Positions 6,793 through 13,312 of a stretch of 13,884 bases of DNA are shown here, piece after piece. The translations under genes were made by a program, and so were the position numbers. The DNA lies in assembly GCA_035495465.1 (NCBI GenBank), contig DATJFX010000028.1, positions 1 to 13,884 of the forward strand, given 5' to 3'. The notes under the pieces are model-generated. The model saw nothing but the letters and a program-made list of their open reading frames with translations, was not told where the DNA came from and ran no database searches. Within the stretch, counting starts at the first letter, position 1. Each line of letters starts with the position of its first letter. This stretch comes from DATJFX01 sp035495465. GTDB lineage: Bacteria > Patescibacteriota > Doudnabacteria > UBA920 > O2-02-FULL-48-8.

Positions 6793-6821
6793 ATTTTAGC
6801 AGGGTTTAGGCTTTTTAGCAA
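6793..6821 (-). promoter_or_regulatory. Promoter of rpsF-ssb-rpsR-efp
   Basis: TTGCTA (6821-6816), a 17-base spacer and TAAAAT (6798-6793), with TG at 6801-6800 making the extended -10 TGCTAAAAT. The predicted transcript starts near 6786 and has a leader of about 73 bases. There is no terminator between ychF and this promoter, so read-through from ychF is also likely. An imperfect direct repeat (CCCTTGCTAAAAAG / CCCTGCTAAAATAG) spaced 20 bases apart covers the -35 and the -10. Confidence 0.75.
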
Positions 6822-6824
6822 GGG

Positions 6825-7877
6825 TTAGTTATTGAACCTGAAATGTACCACATCTCCATCCACTACCACGTATTCTTTGCCTTCCAATCGTAACCAGCCT
6901 TTGTCCCGGGCTGAACCGTAACCGCCGGCTTCTAAAAGTTTATCCCAGGCGATCACTTCAGCTTTGATAAAACCTTTTTCAAAGTCAGTATGGATAACCC
7001 CAGCCGCTTGTGGCGCTTTTGTGCCTTTTACAATTGTCCAGGCTTTACTTTCCATAGGGCCGGCAGTGATAAAAGTAATTAAATTTAATAATTTGTAAGC
7101 AGCTTTAGCTAAACTGTCCAAGCCTGATTCAGTCATGTTTAACTCCTTCATATATTCTACGCGTTCTTCATCCGTGAGCTCAGAAAGCTCTGCTTCGATT
7201 TTTATATCAATCGGTAAAAATTCTATATTGTTTATGGAAGCCACGGGATTGGAACTATTCGCGACATATAAAGTTGGTTTCATAGTTAAAAGCTGTAGAC
7301 CTTTAACTAATTTGGCTTCTTCTTCATTTAAGCTTACTGTCCGGGCCAAATGTCCTTCATCTAAGGAAACTTTAATTTTATCCAAAGCAGTTTTGAGAAC
7401 TACAGATTCTTTTTTGCCAGCTTTAATTTCTTTTCCTAAACTTTCTAATCTTTTATTAACTGTATTTAGATCCGCCAACATTAATTCGAGATTGATCACT
7501 TCGATATCGCGCAGGGGATTTACAGATCCATCCACATGAATGATATCTTTGTTTTCGAAAAATCTAACCACCTGGACAATTGCATCCACTTCTCGGATGT
7601 GAGATAAAAATTTATTGCCTAGTCCCGCACCTTCAGCTGCGCCTTTCACGAGTCCCGCGATATCTACGAACTCAATGCTCGTAGGCACGATTTTTTCACT
7701 CTTCTCTTGTGCGGCTAGTTTGGCTAAGCGTTCATCAGGTACAGCGATCACACCAACATTTGGATCAATAGTGGTAAATGGAAAATTCGAAGCTGGCACT
7801 GCTTGTTTGGTCAGTGCATTAAACAAAGTTGATTTGCCGACATTAGGAAGGCCGACGATTCCGACAGAAAATGACAT
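6825..7877 (-). CDS. ychF: Redox-regulated ATPase YchF (OLA1 family)
   Basis: A 350-residue Obg-related P-loop protein that binds ribosomes and hydrolyses nucleotide, with a role in translation and stress responses. Visible parts: G1 GLPNVGKST (9-17), switch region NFPFTTIDPN (31-40), G3 DIAGL (72-76), the coiled-coil insert (about 125-195), and a C-terminal TGS domain (about 268-350) with KGTKAPQAAGVIHTDFEKGF. The G4-like specificity motif is normally NxxE in this family, the basis of its ATP preference; here it reads NSSN (207-210), so the Glu is replaced by Asn. Length is a little short of E. coli YchF but complete. It lies 111 bases upstream of rpsF on the same strand. No Shine-Dalgarno precedes the ATG. 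Confidence 0.95.
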   Translation of the reverse strand: MSFSVGIVGLPNVGKSTLFNALTKQAVPASNFPFTTIDPNVGVIAVPDERLAKLAAQEKSEKIVPTSIEFVDIAGLVKGAAEGAGLGNKFLSHIREVDAIVQVVRFFENKDIIHVDGSVNPLRDIEVINLELMLADLNTVNKRLESLGKEIKAGKKESVVLKTALDKIKVSLDEGHLARTVSLNEEEAKLVKGLQLLTMKPTLYVANSSNPVASINNIEFLPIDIKIEAELSELTDEERVEYMKELNMTESGLDSLAKAAYKLLNLITFITAGPMESKAWTIVKGTKAPQAAGVIHTDFEKGFIKAEVIAWDKLLEAGGYGSARDKGWLRLEGKEYVVVDGDVVHFRFNN

Positions 7878-7900
7878 TAGTAAAAGTTAATTGCTTGCTC

Positions 7901-7929
7901 ATTTTAGCAGATTTAGAGTTTTATTCGAA
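7901..7929 (-). promoter_or_regulatory. Promoter of ychF
   Basis: The extended -10 TGCTAAAAT (7909-7901) is identical to that of rpsF. The matching -35, TTCGAA (7929-7924) at 17 bases, is weak. Transcription would start near 7894, giving a leader of only about 17 bases without a Shine-Dalgarno. Confidence 0.65.
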
Positions 7930-7981
7930 ATGTTAATTATTATATTCTACGTCCAAAAAACTTTTTTAAGTGTACAAGTAC

Positions 7982-8010
7982 TTTACAAAAAACTAAAAGT
8001 ATGATATAAT
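7982..8010 (+). promoter_or_regulatory. Strong promoter of the large secreted protein
   Basis: TTTACA (7982-7987), a 17-base spacer and a perfect TATAAT (8005-8010), with TG at 8002-8003 as extended -10. This is the best sigma-70 promoter in the window. The predicted start near 8017 leaves an untranslated leader of about 114 bases, the longest here. The 253 bases between ychF and this gene hold only the two divergent promoters and the leader structures. Confidence 0.85.
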
Positions 8011-8012
8011 AT

Positions 8013-8034
8013 CTTTAGAAATTGAGTTCTAAAG
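8013..8034 (+). repeat. Perfect 8-bp inverted repeat at the transcription start
   Basis: CTTTAGAA (8013-8020) and TTCTAAAG (8027-8034) are exact inverted copies separated by six bases. The repeat begins two bases after the -10 box and straddles the predicted transcription start, so it is placed like a repressor operator. If transcription starts slightly earlier, it would instead form a 5' mRNA stem-loop. Confidence 0.6.
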
Positions 8035-8074
8035 TAGAAACCAAAACAAAATTCAAATTAATACGTATATAGCA

Positions 8075-8109
8075 AAAGACTCAAACCTAAGGTTTTTAAG
8101 AGTTTTTTT
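8075..8109 (+). terminator. Possible attenuator hairpin in the leader
   Basis: ACTCAAACC (8079-8087), loop TAA, GGTTT (8091-8095), a four-base bulge and GAGT (8100-8103) can form an AT-rich hairpin, followed by six T (8104-8109). Extra A/T pairing from 8075 is possible. It resembles a weak intrinsic terminator 21 bases before the start codon, inside the leader and not after a gene, so an attenuation or riboswitch role is conceivable. The low GC and the bulge make it uncertain. Confidence 0.35.
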
Positions 8110-8130
8110 ACTTTAAAAGATTTATTTAAA

Positions 8131-10893
8131 ATGAAGTCCATAACCTACAATTTAAAACGTCTGTCTTCTCTCGGAATAATTTTATTACTTCTACTAATTT
8201 TAGCTATTCCTCAAAGTAAGGAGGTGCAAGCTTCGGATCCGGCACTTCTGACTAAAAGTGATATTTATTATCTGGGAAGTTTTAAATTTCCACCCATGCC
8301 GGAGACTCCGTACCATCCTTTGTATTACTCAAATGGCGCTATGACGATTCGATGGGTAAATGGACAAATGCATTTTTTGTTAAGTGGACCATCTACCGGC
8401 GTTAGCGGATGGCAGGATTTCAATTCCATGGTTTCTGAATGGACATATCCTGGTCAGAGTGTTAGCAACCCGCCAACAGCATCGTTAGTCCAAAAGTGGC
8501 CAGATATCTGGGATGGTAAGGGTTATGGTTGTGCCGACACAGCAGGCCGGCCGGATCATAGCACAAATGGTATTAATGATGGGTTCCCAAACATTGAAGG
8601 ATTATACTTAGAGCCAGGCACTAACAATCTTTGGTGGGGGTACACTACCCAATACGAAGGAGTAAGTCACAATCCTTCCGTTGGCGTATCTGTTCTAAAT
8701 GATGACGGCACAGCTAGTTGCAAGGGTCCATGGAGAACTTCCACTCATTCCGGTTCGGCTCACGGTACTATTAATCCTATTCCATCAAGTTTCCAAGCGT
8801 ATGTTCCTGGACGAACTGTATATATTGGTAATCCACCCCATACTGGGAATGCCACAGCGCCCTTCGGTGCTGATTTGCAAGCTTTTGCGTTACCAAGTTT
8901 GAGCACGCCGAAGGATACTATTTATGATAGTCATGTGACTATTAATACTTTGCCACTTCAATATTTTGATATAAACCACCTCATGCCTCGAGTGGCCAAT
9001 TTCAAGCTTACGGCGTGGAAATGTACTGACGATCCAACAGGCTGTTCGGGAATTTATGATCCATCCAAAGGCGGAACGATCACGGATGCTCAGCAGCTTT
9101 GGGCTGGTGGTGCTACGCCATTCATGCTTGATATGGTGGATACATCTGCTTGGATCGACGTGCCGGGCGGAAAGAGGGGGATTGTGGAATTTGGTGAATT
9201 AGTAGATACAATTCCTAACACTACATATACTGATGGCGGAACAGTGGCTCATAGTTGGTACGGACCTCAGACCGATGTATTTGGTCAAACCGATCCTTGT
9301 CTAGCTGCGACGGGTCCCCATACAGGAAGCATTGCTTCCACAGCTTGGATTACGGATCCAAATGATATGATTCCAGTGGCTCAGGGGTCTAACACTTCTT
9401 GGTCAGTGGTTCCGAAGGAAACATTTCAAATCAACACGATACCTGGCGCTTCTAGTTTGGGTGTACAGACATGTCGATATCGCTTTGGACAGGCTGTATT
9501 TGATCCTGTGACATCAAATATTTTTCTTACTGAAAGACAAGCGGATCAATCTGGTTGCTGTACGTATTATCCGAGAGTTCATGTTTTTCATGTAAATACT
9601 ACAATTGGCGCAACATATACTCCTCCGGTAGATACTGGGTCAACTACTCCTCCAGCTCCAGCACCCGCTCCAAGCCCAGGGCCGACACCGACGCAAGGCA
9701 CAAATAACTCATCCTTTGTCAGTCAATCAATACCGAGCAGCGTAACTGCAGGCTCGAGTATGCCTGCAACAGTAACATTCACAAACACAGGTAACACTAC
9801 ATGGTCGGCTTCGTCTTCATTCTATCTTGGCTCTCAGCAGCCGCAGGACAACGCTGTTTGGGGATTTGGGCGTGTGGCTATGCCAAACGATGTGGCACCG
9901 GGTGCGACCGTGACGGTTCCTTTTACTGCAATTGCTCCCTCGACGCCTGGCGTCTATCCTATGCAATGGCGGATGTTGCAGGAGGGCGTTCAGTGGTTTG
10001 GTGATTTTACTGCAACTGCATCAGTCACTGTGACTGCGGCCACGACAACTCCACCGACTCCTACGCCGACCCCAACTCCGACACCTACATCTTCCTCGGG
10101 ATCCAATTCCTCGCCGACCGGGAATTTCGATGGTTTAGATTCGGATGGAGTAAGTATCAAAGGTTGGGCTTTGGATCCGGATGATTCATCCGCATCAATT
10201 GCAGTTCATATTTATGTAGATGCCCCAGCTGTGCCACCGTTCTCTGGATTTTTGTCTGTGGCTACTGCTAATCTTCCGCGTCCAGATGTAAATACTGCTC
10301 TAAGTGTTTCAGGGAACCACGGCTTTCGTTATACTATCCCAGATAGCTTAAAAGATGGAAAACCACATACTTATTATGTCTATGGGATTGATACAAACAA
10401 TGGGAATAACCCTCTGCTGCCTCCTTCGTCTAAAACGTTTACAATCCAACCGGCTCTTGCTTCTATATCTACACCATCTCCTACTCAAACCCCCGCCACT
10501 CCTACTACCACTCCTGCCACTGTTCCCGCAGACGGAATCTTAATCAAAGATGCTGATTCTTCAACCATCTACGTTATAGAATACGGAGTTAAGCGTCCAT
10601 TTACTTCCTGGAATGTCTTCGTCGGTCTGGGGTATTCTGCCCTAAAAGTCACTAGTATGAATACATCAGGTATTCCCCAAGGTCTTCCAATGGTTAGTGC
10701 TACTGATCGTCATCCTAGAGGAGCCTTAGTTTTATCTCAGGGCACAGTTTATTTCCTGGGGGCTCAAGTGCGGTACCCGTTTCCATCAGCCGAAGTTTTC
10801 CTCTCCTGGGGTAATCAATTTGCTAATATAGTCCCAGCCAACAATGCTGATTTAGCTTTCCCCGAAGGACCCATCGTTCAGAAAAAACAGTAA
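8131..10893 (+). CDS. Large secreted multidomain surface protein with an NBR1-type Ig-like domain
   Basis: The product has 920 residues. A Sec signal peptide has basic residues at 2, 9 and 10, a hydrophobic core at about 14-27, and likely cleavage after VQA (32-34). Residues 36-495 form one large Trp-, Gly- and Cys-containing region (about eight Cys), probably beta-rich and perhaps propeller-like; I do not recognise it with confidence. A Pro/Thr linker (about 497-526) leads to an Ig-like domain (527-635) resembling the NBR1 central type, with NTGNTTW, DNAVWGFGRVAMP and MQWRMLQEGVQWFGDF. After a PT-repeat linker comes a beta domain (664-773) with VSIKGWALDPDD and HGFRYTIP. After a third linker the C-terminal module (801-920) holds two related ~43-residue units (811-853 and 871-914). 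There is no LPXTG or C-terminal membrane helix. It is probably secreted and may bind a surface glycan or partner; function is unknown. It is a single-gene unit between a strong promoter and a strong terminator. Confidence 0.85.
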   Translation: MKSITYNLKRLSSLGIILLLLLILAIPQSKEVQASDPALLTKSDIYYLGSFKFPPMPETPYHPLYYSNGAMTIRWVNGQMHFLLSGPSTGVSGWQDFNSMVSEWTYPGQSVSNPPTASLVQKWPDIWDGKGYGCADTAGRPDHSTNGINDGFPNIEGLYLEPGTNNLWWGYTTQYEGVSHNPSVGVSVLNDDGTASCKGPWRTSTHSGSAHGTINPIPSSFQAYVPGRTVYIGNPPHTGNATAPFGADLQAFALPSLSTPKDTIYDSHVTINTLPLQYFDINHLMPRVANFKLTAWKCTDDPTGCSGIYDPSKGGTITDAQQLWAGGATPFMLDMVDTSAWIDVPGGKRGIVEFGELVDTIPNTTYTDGGTVAHSWYGPQTDVFGQTDPCLAATGPHTGSIASTAWITDPNDMIPVAQGSNTSWSVVPKETFQINTIPGASSLGVQTCRYRFGQAVFDPVTSNIFLTERQADQSGCCTYYPRVHVFHVNTTIGATYTPPVDTGSTTPPAPAPAPSPGPTPTQGTNNSSFVSQSIPSSVTAGSSMPATVTFTNTGNTTWSASSSFYLGSQQPQDNAVWGFGRVAMPNDVAPGATVTVPFTAIAPSTPGVYPMQWRMLQEGVQWFGDFTATASVTVTAATTTPPTPTPTPTPTPTSSSGSNSSPTGNFDGLDSDGVSIKGWALDPDDSSASIAVHIYVDAPAVPPFSGFLSVATANLPRPDVNTALSVSGNHGFRYTIPDSLKDGKPHTYYVYGIDTNNGNNPLLPPSSKTFTIQPALASISTPSPTQTPATPTTTPATVPADGILIKDADSSTIYVIEYGVKRPFTSWNVFVGLGYSALKVTSMNTSGIPQGLPMVSATDRHPRGALVLSQGTVYFLGAQVRYPFPSAEVFLSWGNQFANIVPANNADLAFPEGPIVQKKQ

Positions 10894-10901
10894 AGTATCC
10901 G

Positions 10902-10937
10902 TACCAAAAACCACCTGGGCCCAGGTGGTTTTTGGTA
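10902..10937. terminator. Perfectly palindromic bidirectional terminator
   Basis: A 36-base exact palindrome centred between 10919 and 10920. In RNA it forms a CCACCTG/CAGGTGG stem around a GGCC loop, flanked by A5 and T5, so it works in both directions. It closes the secreted-protein gene on the plus strand and the converging 178-residue gene on the minus strand, whose stop is only 12 bases away. Confidence 0.9.
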
Positions 10938-10948
10938 TCCACAAAATG

Positions 10949-11485
10949 TTAGTGGATATACTTTCTTTTTTCTTGTTCGAGTATTTGGATCAGACCTTGT
11001 ACGGATTTTTGTTCTAGAGGATTTTTTGTTTGAGTCAGGTCAAATTTTAAACTATTTATAGCACTGCTCAAGACTTGGATGGCCGCTTCTGGATTATTTC
11101 TTAAGCTACCAGACTCTATCTGAGCCAGGTATTGTTTATCTAGATATACCAGCACGCGGGGGATTGCCGGTTCGCTTGGTTTCATTTCAGGCAGACGAAT
11201 AAAAGGCTTGGTGCGCATTTCCTGAAGCTTTTTTGCTCGTACCTCGCGGCTGCTGCTGGAAGTAATTTGAAGAGCCATAGCCGGTTTTTTTTCTAAATAC
11301 GAAACCGCGTCAATAATCTGTTTCGGGCCAATATCGATGCGGCCGGAATCTTCTTCCTTTGTTGATACCCGAGTTTCAAGTTGGGGAATTGCTTGAAATA
11401 GTTCCAAGGCCAAATTTTCTTGAAAAAATTCAGGGCGATTCTGGTCCACATGCTCAGTTGAAACGGGGGATTGTTCTAGTCTCAT
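10949..11485 (-). CDS. Unrecognised 178-residue cytoplasmic protein
   Basis: I cannot name the family. There is no signal peptide or membrane helix. The N-terminal ~50 residues are acidic and look disordered. A middle segment (about 52-100) contains ALQITSSSSREVRAKK (71-86) followed by PFIRLPEMKPSEPAIPR. The C-terminal part (about 109-178) begins VLVYLDKQYL and ends in charged helices with LKFDLTQTKNPLEQKSVQGLIQILEQEKRK. The codon use matches its neighbours and the gene has its own extended -10 and shared terminator, so it is very likely real. It diverges from the phosphohexomutase gene across 51 bases. An uncharacterised lineage-specific protein is the safest label. Confidence 0.7.
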   Translation of the reverse strand: MRLEQSPVSTEHVDQNRPEFFQENLALELFQAIPQLETRVSTKEEDSGRIDIGPKQIIDAVSYLEKKPAMALQITSSSSREVRAKKLQEMRTKPFIRLPEMKPSEPAIPRVLVYLDKQYLAQIESGSLRNNPEAAIQVLSSAINSLKFDLTQTKNPLEQKSVQGLIQILEQEKRKYIH

Positions 11486-11497
11486 ATAAGTGCTGTA

Positions 11498-11506
11498 ATT
11501 CTAGCA
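11498..11506 (-). promoter_or_regulatory. Extended -10 of the 178-residue protein gene
   Basis: TGCTAGAAT on the minus strand is the same nine-base element as in front of folD. The start codon is 12 bases downstream, so the leader would be about 5-6 bases. No good -35 hexamer is visible at the usual spacing. Confidence 0.6.
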
Positions 11507-11521
11507 TTATCAGCTAATTTT

Positions 11522-11530
11522 TGATAGACT
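11522..11530 (+). promoter_or_regulatory. Extended -10 of the phosphohexomutase gene
   Basis: TGATAGACT ends six bases before the ATG at 11537, so transcription would begin at or next to the A of the start codon, giving a leaderless mRNA. The -35 region (around TAGCAT at 11502-11507) is poor and overlaps the divergent promoter. Confidence 0.5.
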
Positions 11531-11536
11531 AAAAAG

Positions 11537-12883
11537 ATGAAAATCGATCCGACAATTTTTAAGGCCTATGATATCCGGGGGGTTTATCCTTCGGAAATTG
11601 ATGAACAGGCTGCCTATAAAATCGCGCAGGCTTACGCCAAGTTAGTTAATCCTAAAGTTGTGGCGCTCGCTTGTGACGTCCGCTTATCAGGCCCGGCTTT
11701 GTTTGAATCCATGAAGAATGGATTTATCGATCATGGGGTGAATGTGGTAGACATAGGCATTGTCACTACAGACATGCTCTACTTTGCGGTGGCAAATTAT
11801 AAGTACGACGGCGGCGTTATTATCTCAGCTTCTCATAATCCCCGGGAATACAATGGCATGAAAATGGTTCGCGCCGGGGCAGTACCTATTTCTGGCGATA
11901 CTGGGATAAAGGATATTCAAAAACTGGTATTAGAAAATTATGCTTATAAACATCCGACTCCAGGCACTGTCAGTCAACAAAATGTCCAGAAAGATTATTT
12001 AGAAAAATGTTTGTCTTTCATCGATAAAGCTAAAATCAAACCCTTGAAAGTGGTGTGTAATGCCATGTTTGGACCGGCTGTGAAAAATGTTTTAGGCTTA
12101 TCCCTGCCGCTCACTATAATTCCAATGAATGCCGAACCGAATGGTTCTTTTCCTAAGGGCACTCCTGACCCGCTCTTGGAAGAAAATCGGATTGAGACCG
12201 TGGCACAGATAAAAAAAGAACAAGTGGATCTGGGCGCGGCTTGGGATGCGGATGCGGATCGATTTTTCTTGTTCGATGAAACCGGCCGCTGGGTTCCCGG
12301 ATATTATCTGACTGCTTTTTTAGCGAAATATTTCTGTTCCCGCAATCCCGGAGCGAAAATTATTTTCGATCCACGAGCCATCTGGGCCACTATTCATGAG
12401 GTGACAGAAGCCGGGGGTGCGCCAGTCATAAATAAAGCCGGACACAGTTTTATCAAGGAGCGGATGCGTAAGGAAGAAGCAGTGTTTGCCGGGGAAATGA
12501 GCGGACACTATTATTTTAAGGATTATTTCTACTGTGATAATGGCTTGATCCCGTTTTTATTAATTTTACAGATCGTGTCTGAGTCAGGGCAAAAAGTTTC
12601 TAAGCTTTTTGACGAATATTTTATCCAGTATCCAATTTCTGGAGAAATTAATATTGATCTGCCTAGTCCTTCAGAAGGCGAGAAAATTTTAAGCAGGCTC
12701 AGCCAAAACTATGGCGATGCCAAACAAGATCGGACGGATGGTCTATCGATAGAGTACCCAGAGTGGCGGGGAAATGTTCGCGCCTCAAATACCCAGGCTT
12801 TGCTGCGGTTAAATGTCGAAGCTAAGTCGGAAGAATTATTGAAACAAAAAACTCAGGAACTTCTAAATTTGATTAAGGGATAA
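11537..12883 (+). CDS. Phosphomannomutase/phosphoglucomutase
   Basis: A 448-residue alpha-D-phosphohexomutase that interconverts the 1- and 6-phosphates of mannose or glucose, feeding nucleotide-sugar synthesis for surface polysaccharides and glycosylation. All four active-site loops are visible: phosphoserine loop SASHNP with Ser99; metal loop DADADR (237-242); sugar-binding loop GEMSGH (319-324); and phosphate-binding loop RASNTQ (415-420). The N-terminal FKAYDIRGVYP is characteristic of bacterial dual-specificity PMM/PGM enzymes. Length is normal. Sequence alone does not settle mannose versus glucose preference, so no symbol is given (manB, pgm and algC names are all used). There is no Shine-Dalgarno; the message appears leaderless. 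Confidence 0.93.
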   Translation: MKIDPTIFKAYDIRGVYPSEIDEQAAYKIAQAYAKLVNPKVVALACDVRLSGPALFESMKNGFIDHGVNVVDIGIVTTDMLYFAVANYKYDGGVIISASHNPREYNGMKMVRAGAVPISGDTGIKDIQKLVLENYAYKHPTPGTVSQQNVQKDYLEKCLSFIDKAKIKPLKVVCNAMFGPAVKNVLGLSLPLTIIPMNAEPNGSFPKGTPDPLLEENRIETVAQIKKEQVDLGAAWDADADRFFLFDETGRWVPGYYLTAFLAKYFCSRNPGAKIIFDPRAIWATIHEVTEAGGAPVINKAGHSFIKERMRKEEAVFAGEMSGHYYFKDYFYCDNGLIPFLLILQIVSESGQKVSKLFDEYFIQYPISGEINIDLPSPSEGEKILSRLSQNYGDAKQDRTDGLSIEYPEWRGNVRASNTQALLRLNVEAKSEELLKQKTQELLNLIKG

Positions 12884-12886
12884 AAA

Positions 12887-12915
12887 AAGCCGCTTGAGAA
12901 AAGTTCAAGCGGTTT
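12887..12915 (-). terminator. Terminator overlapping the end of the GC-rich small gene
   Basis: CCGCTTGA (12890-12897) and TCAAGCGG (12905-12912) form a perfect 8-bp stem with a seven-base loop. On the minus strand it is followed by seven T (complement of 12882-12888), a good intrinsic terminator. The 5' arm includes the TGA stop of the minus-strand gene. On the plus strand the hairpin lies just after the phosphohexomutase stop but is followed only by TTTGC, so termination that way is weaker. Confidence 0.8.
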
Positions 12916-13237
12916 GCGGCAATTGATACGGCTGGGCATGAAGCCGCGTCAGTTCGGCCCAGGCCCGGTCGTGGACCTGGGTGGCAGTGTATTCGAATTT
13001 GCGGCGATGGGGCGCGGGCATGGGCTGGACAGTCACGAAAGGGATGTTGAGAGCGCGGAGTCGAGCAGCCACATCCTCTGGCGTGTGATCAATGTCCATA
13101 TCCACAGACCGTGGGTCCAAAGGACTGATGTCTGCGAGCTTTTGGGCTTCCCCAGAGAACAGCCGCGAGCCAGTTGTCTTGAGCACGACGATCAATGCAT
13201 GCTCATAAGACGAGGTCGTCACGATGACCTGGTACAT
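12905..13237 (-). CDS. GC-rich small protein of unknown function, probably acquired
   Basis: The 110-residue product begins MYQVIVTTSSYEHALIVV, contains PLDPRSVDMDIDHTPEDVAA (about 57-76) and RRKFEYTATQVHDRAW, and has no Cys, signal peptide or membrane helix. I do not recognise the family; the alternation of short strands and helices suggests a small cytoplasmic alpha/beta fold. The start at 13237 is chosen because GGAGG lies five bases upstream; the frame also opens at 13288, but that start has no ribosome binding site and sits on the trpS terminator. The coding sequence is about 60-67% GC in the two 60-base blocks 12961-13080, against 32-40% in blocks just outside, and uses CGG, CTG and GCG codons rare in its neighbours. 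It is bounded by terminators on both sides, as expected of a self-contained acquired cassette. Confidence 0.72.
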   Translation of the reverse strand: MYQVIVTTSSYEHALIVVLKTTGSRLFSGEAQKLADISPLDPRSVDMDIDHTPEDVAARLRALNIPFVTVQPMPAPHRRKFEYTATQVHDRAWAELTRLHAQPYQLPQTA

Positions 13238-13288
13238 AGAGCCCTCCGTTAGTTGTTTTGTTTCTGTTTCGACAAATCCGGCAAACAT

Positions 13289-13312
13289 AAAAAGCCAAGT
13301 AATTGGCCTTTT
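13289..13312 (-). terminator. Terminator of trpS
   Basis: GCCAA (13307-13303 on the minus strand), loop TTAC and TTGGC (13298-13294) form a short stem followed by five T on the minus strand, directly after the trpS stop at 13311. It separates trpS from the GC-rich gene. The stem is short, so some read-through is likely. Confidence 0.6.

Noticed and set aside
7135..7539. Open frame opposite ychF
   Set aside because: Ser-rich low-quality translation within the antisense of a clear YchF gene, with no ribosome binding site or promoter.
10036..10090. Short tandem repeat / possible phase-variable tract in the Pro-Thr linker
   Set aside because: The repeats are at protein level (PT units) with varied codons, and no long uniform nucleotide repeat prone to slippage was seen.
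12914..13252. Plus-strand open frame opposite the GC-rich small gene
   Set aside because: High GC makes both strands open. The minus-strand frame has a GGAGG site and a matching terminator; the plus-strand one has neither, though this choice is less certain than for the other shadows.
13238..13288. Upstream ATG for the GC-rich gene
   Set aside because: It has no ribosome binding site and lies on the trpS terminator hairpin, and the extra 17 residues have AT-rich composition unlike the rest of the gene.
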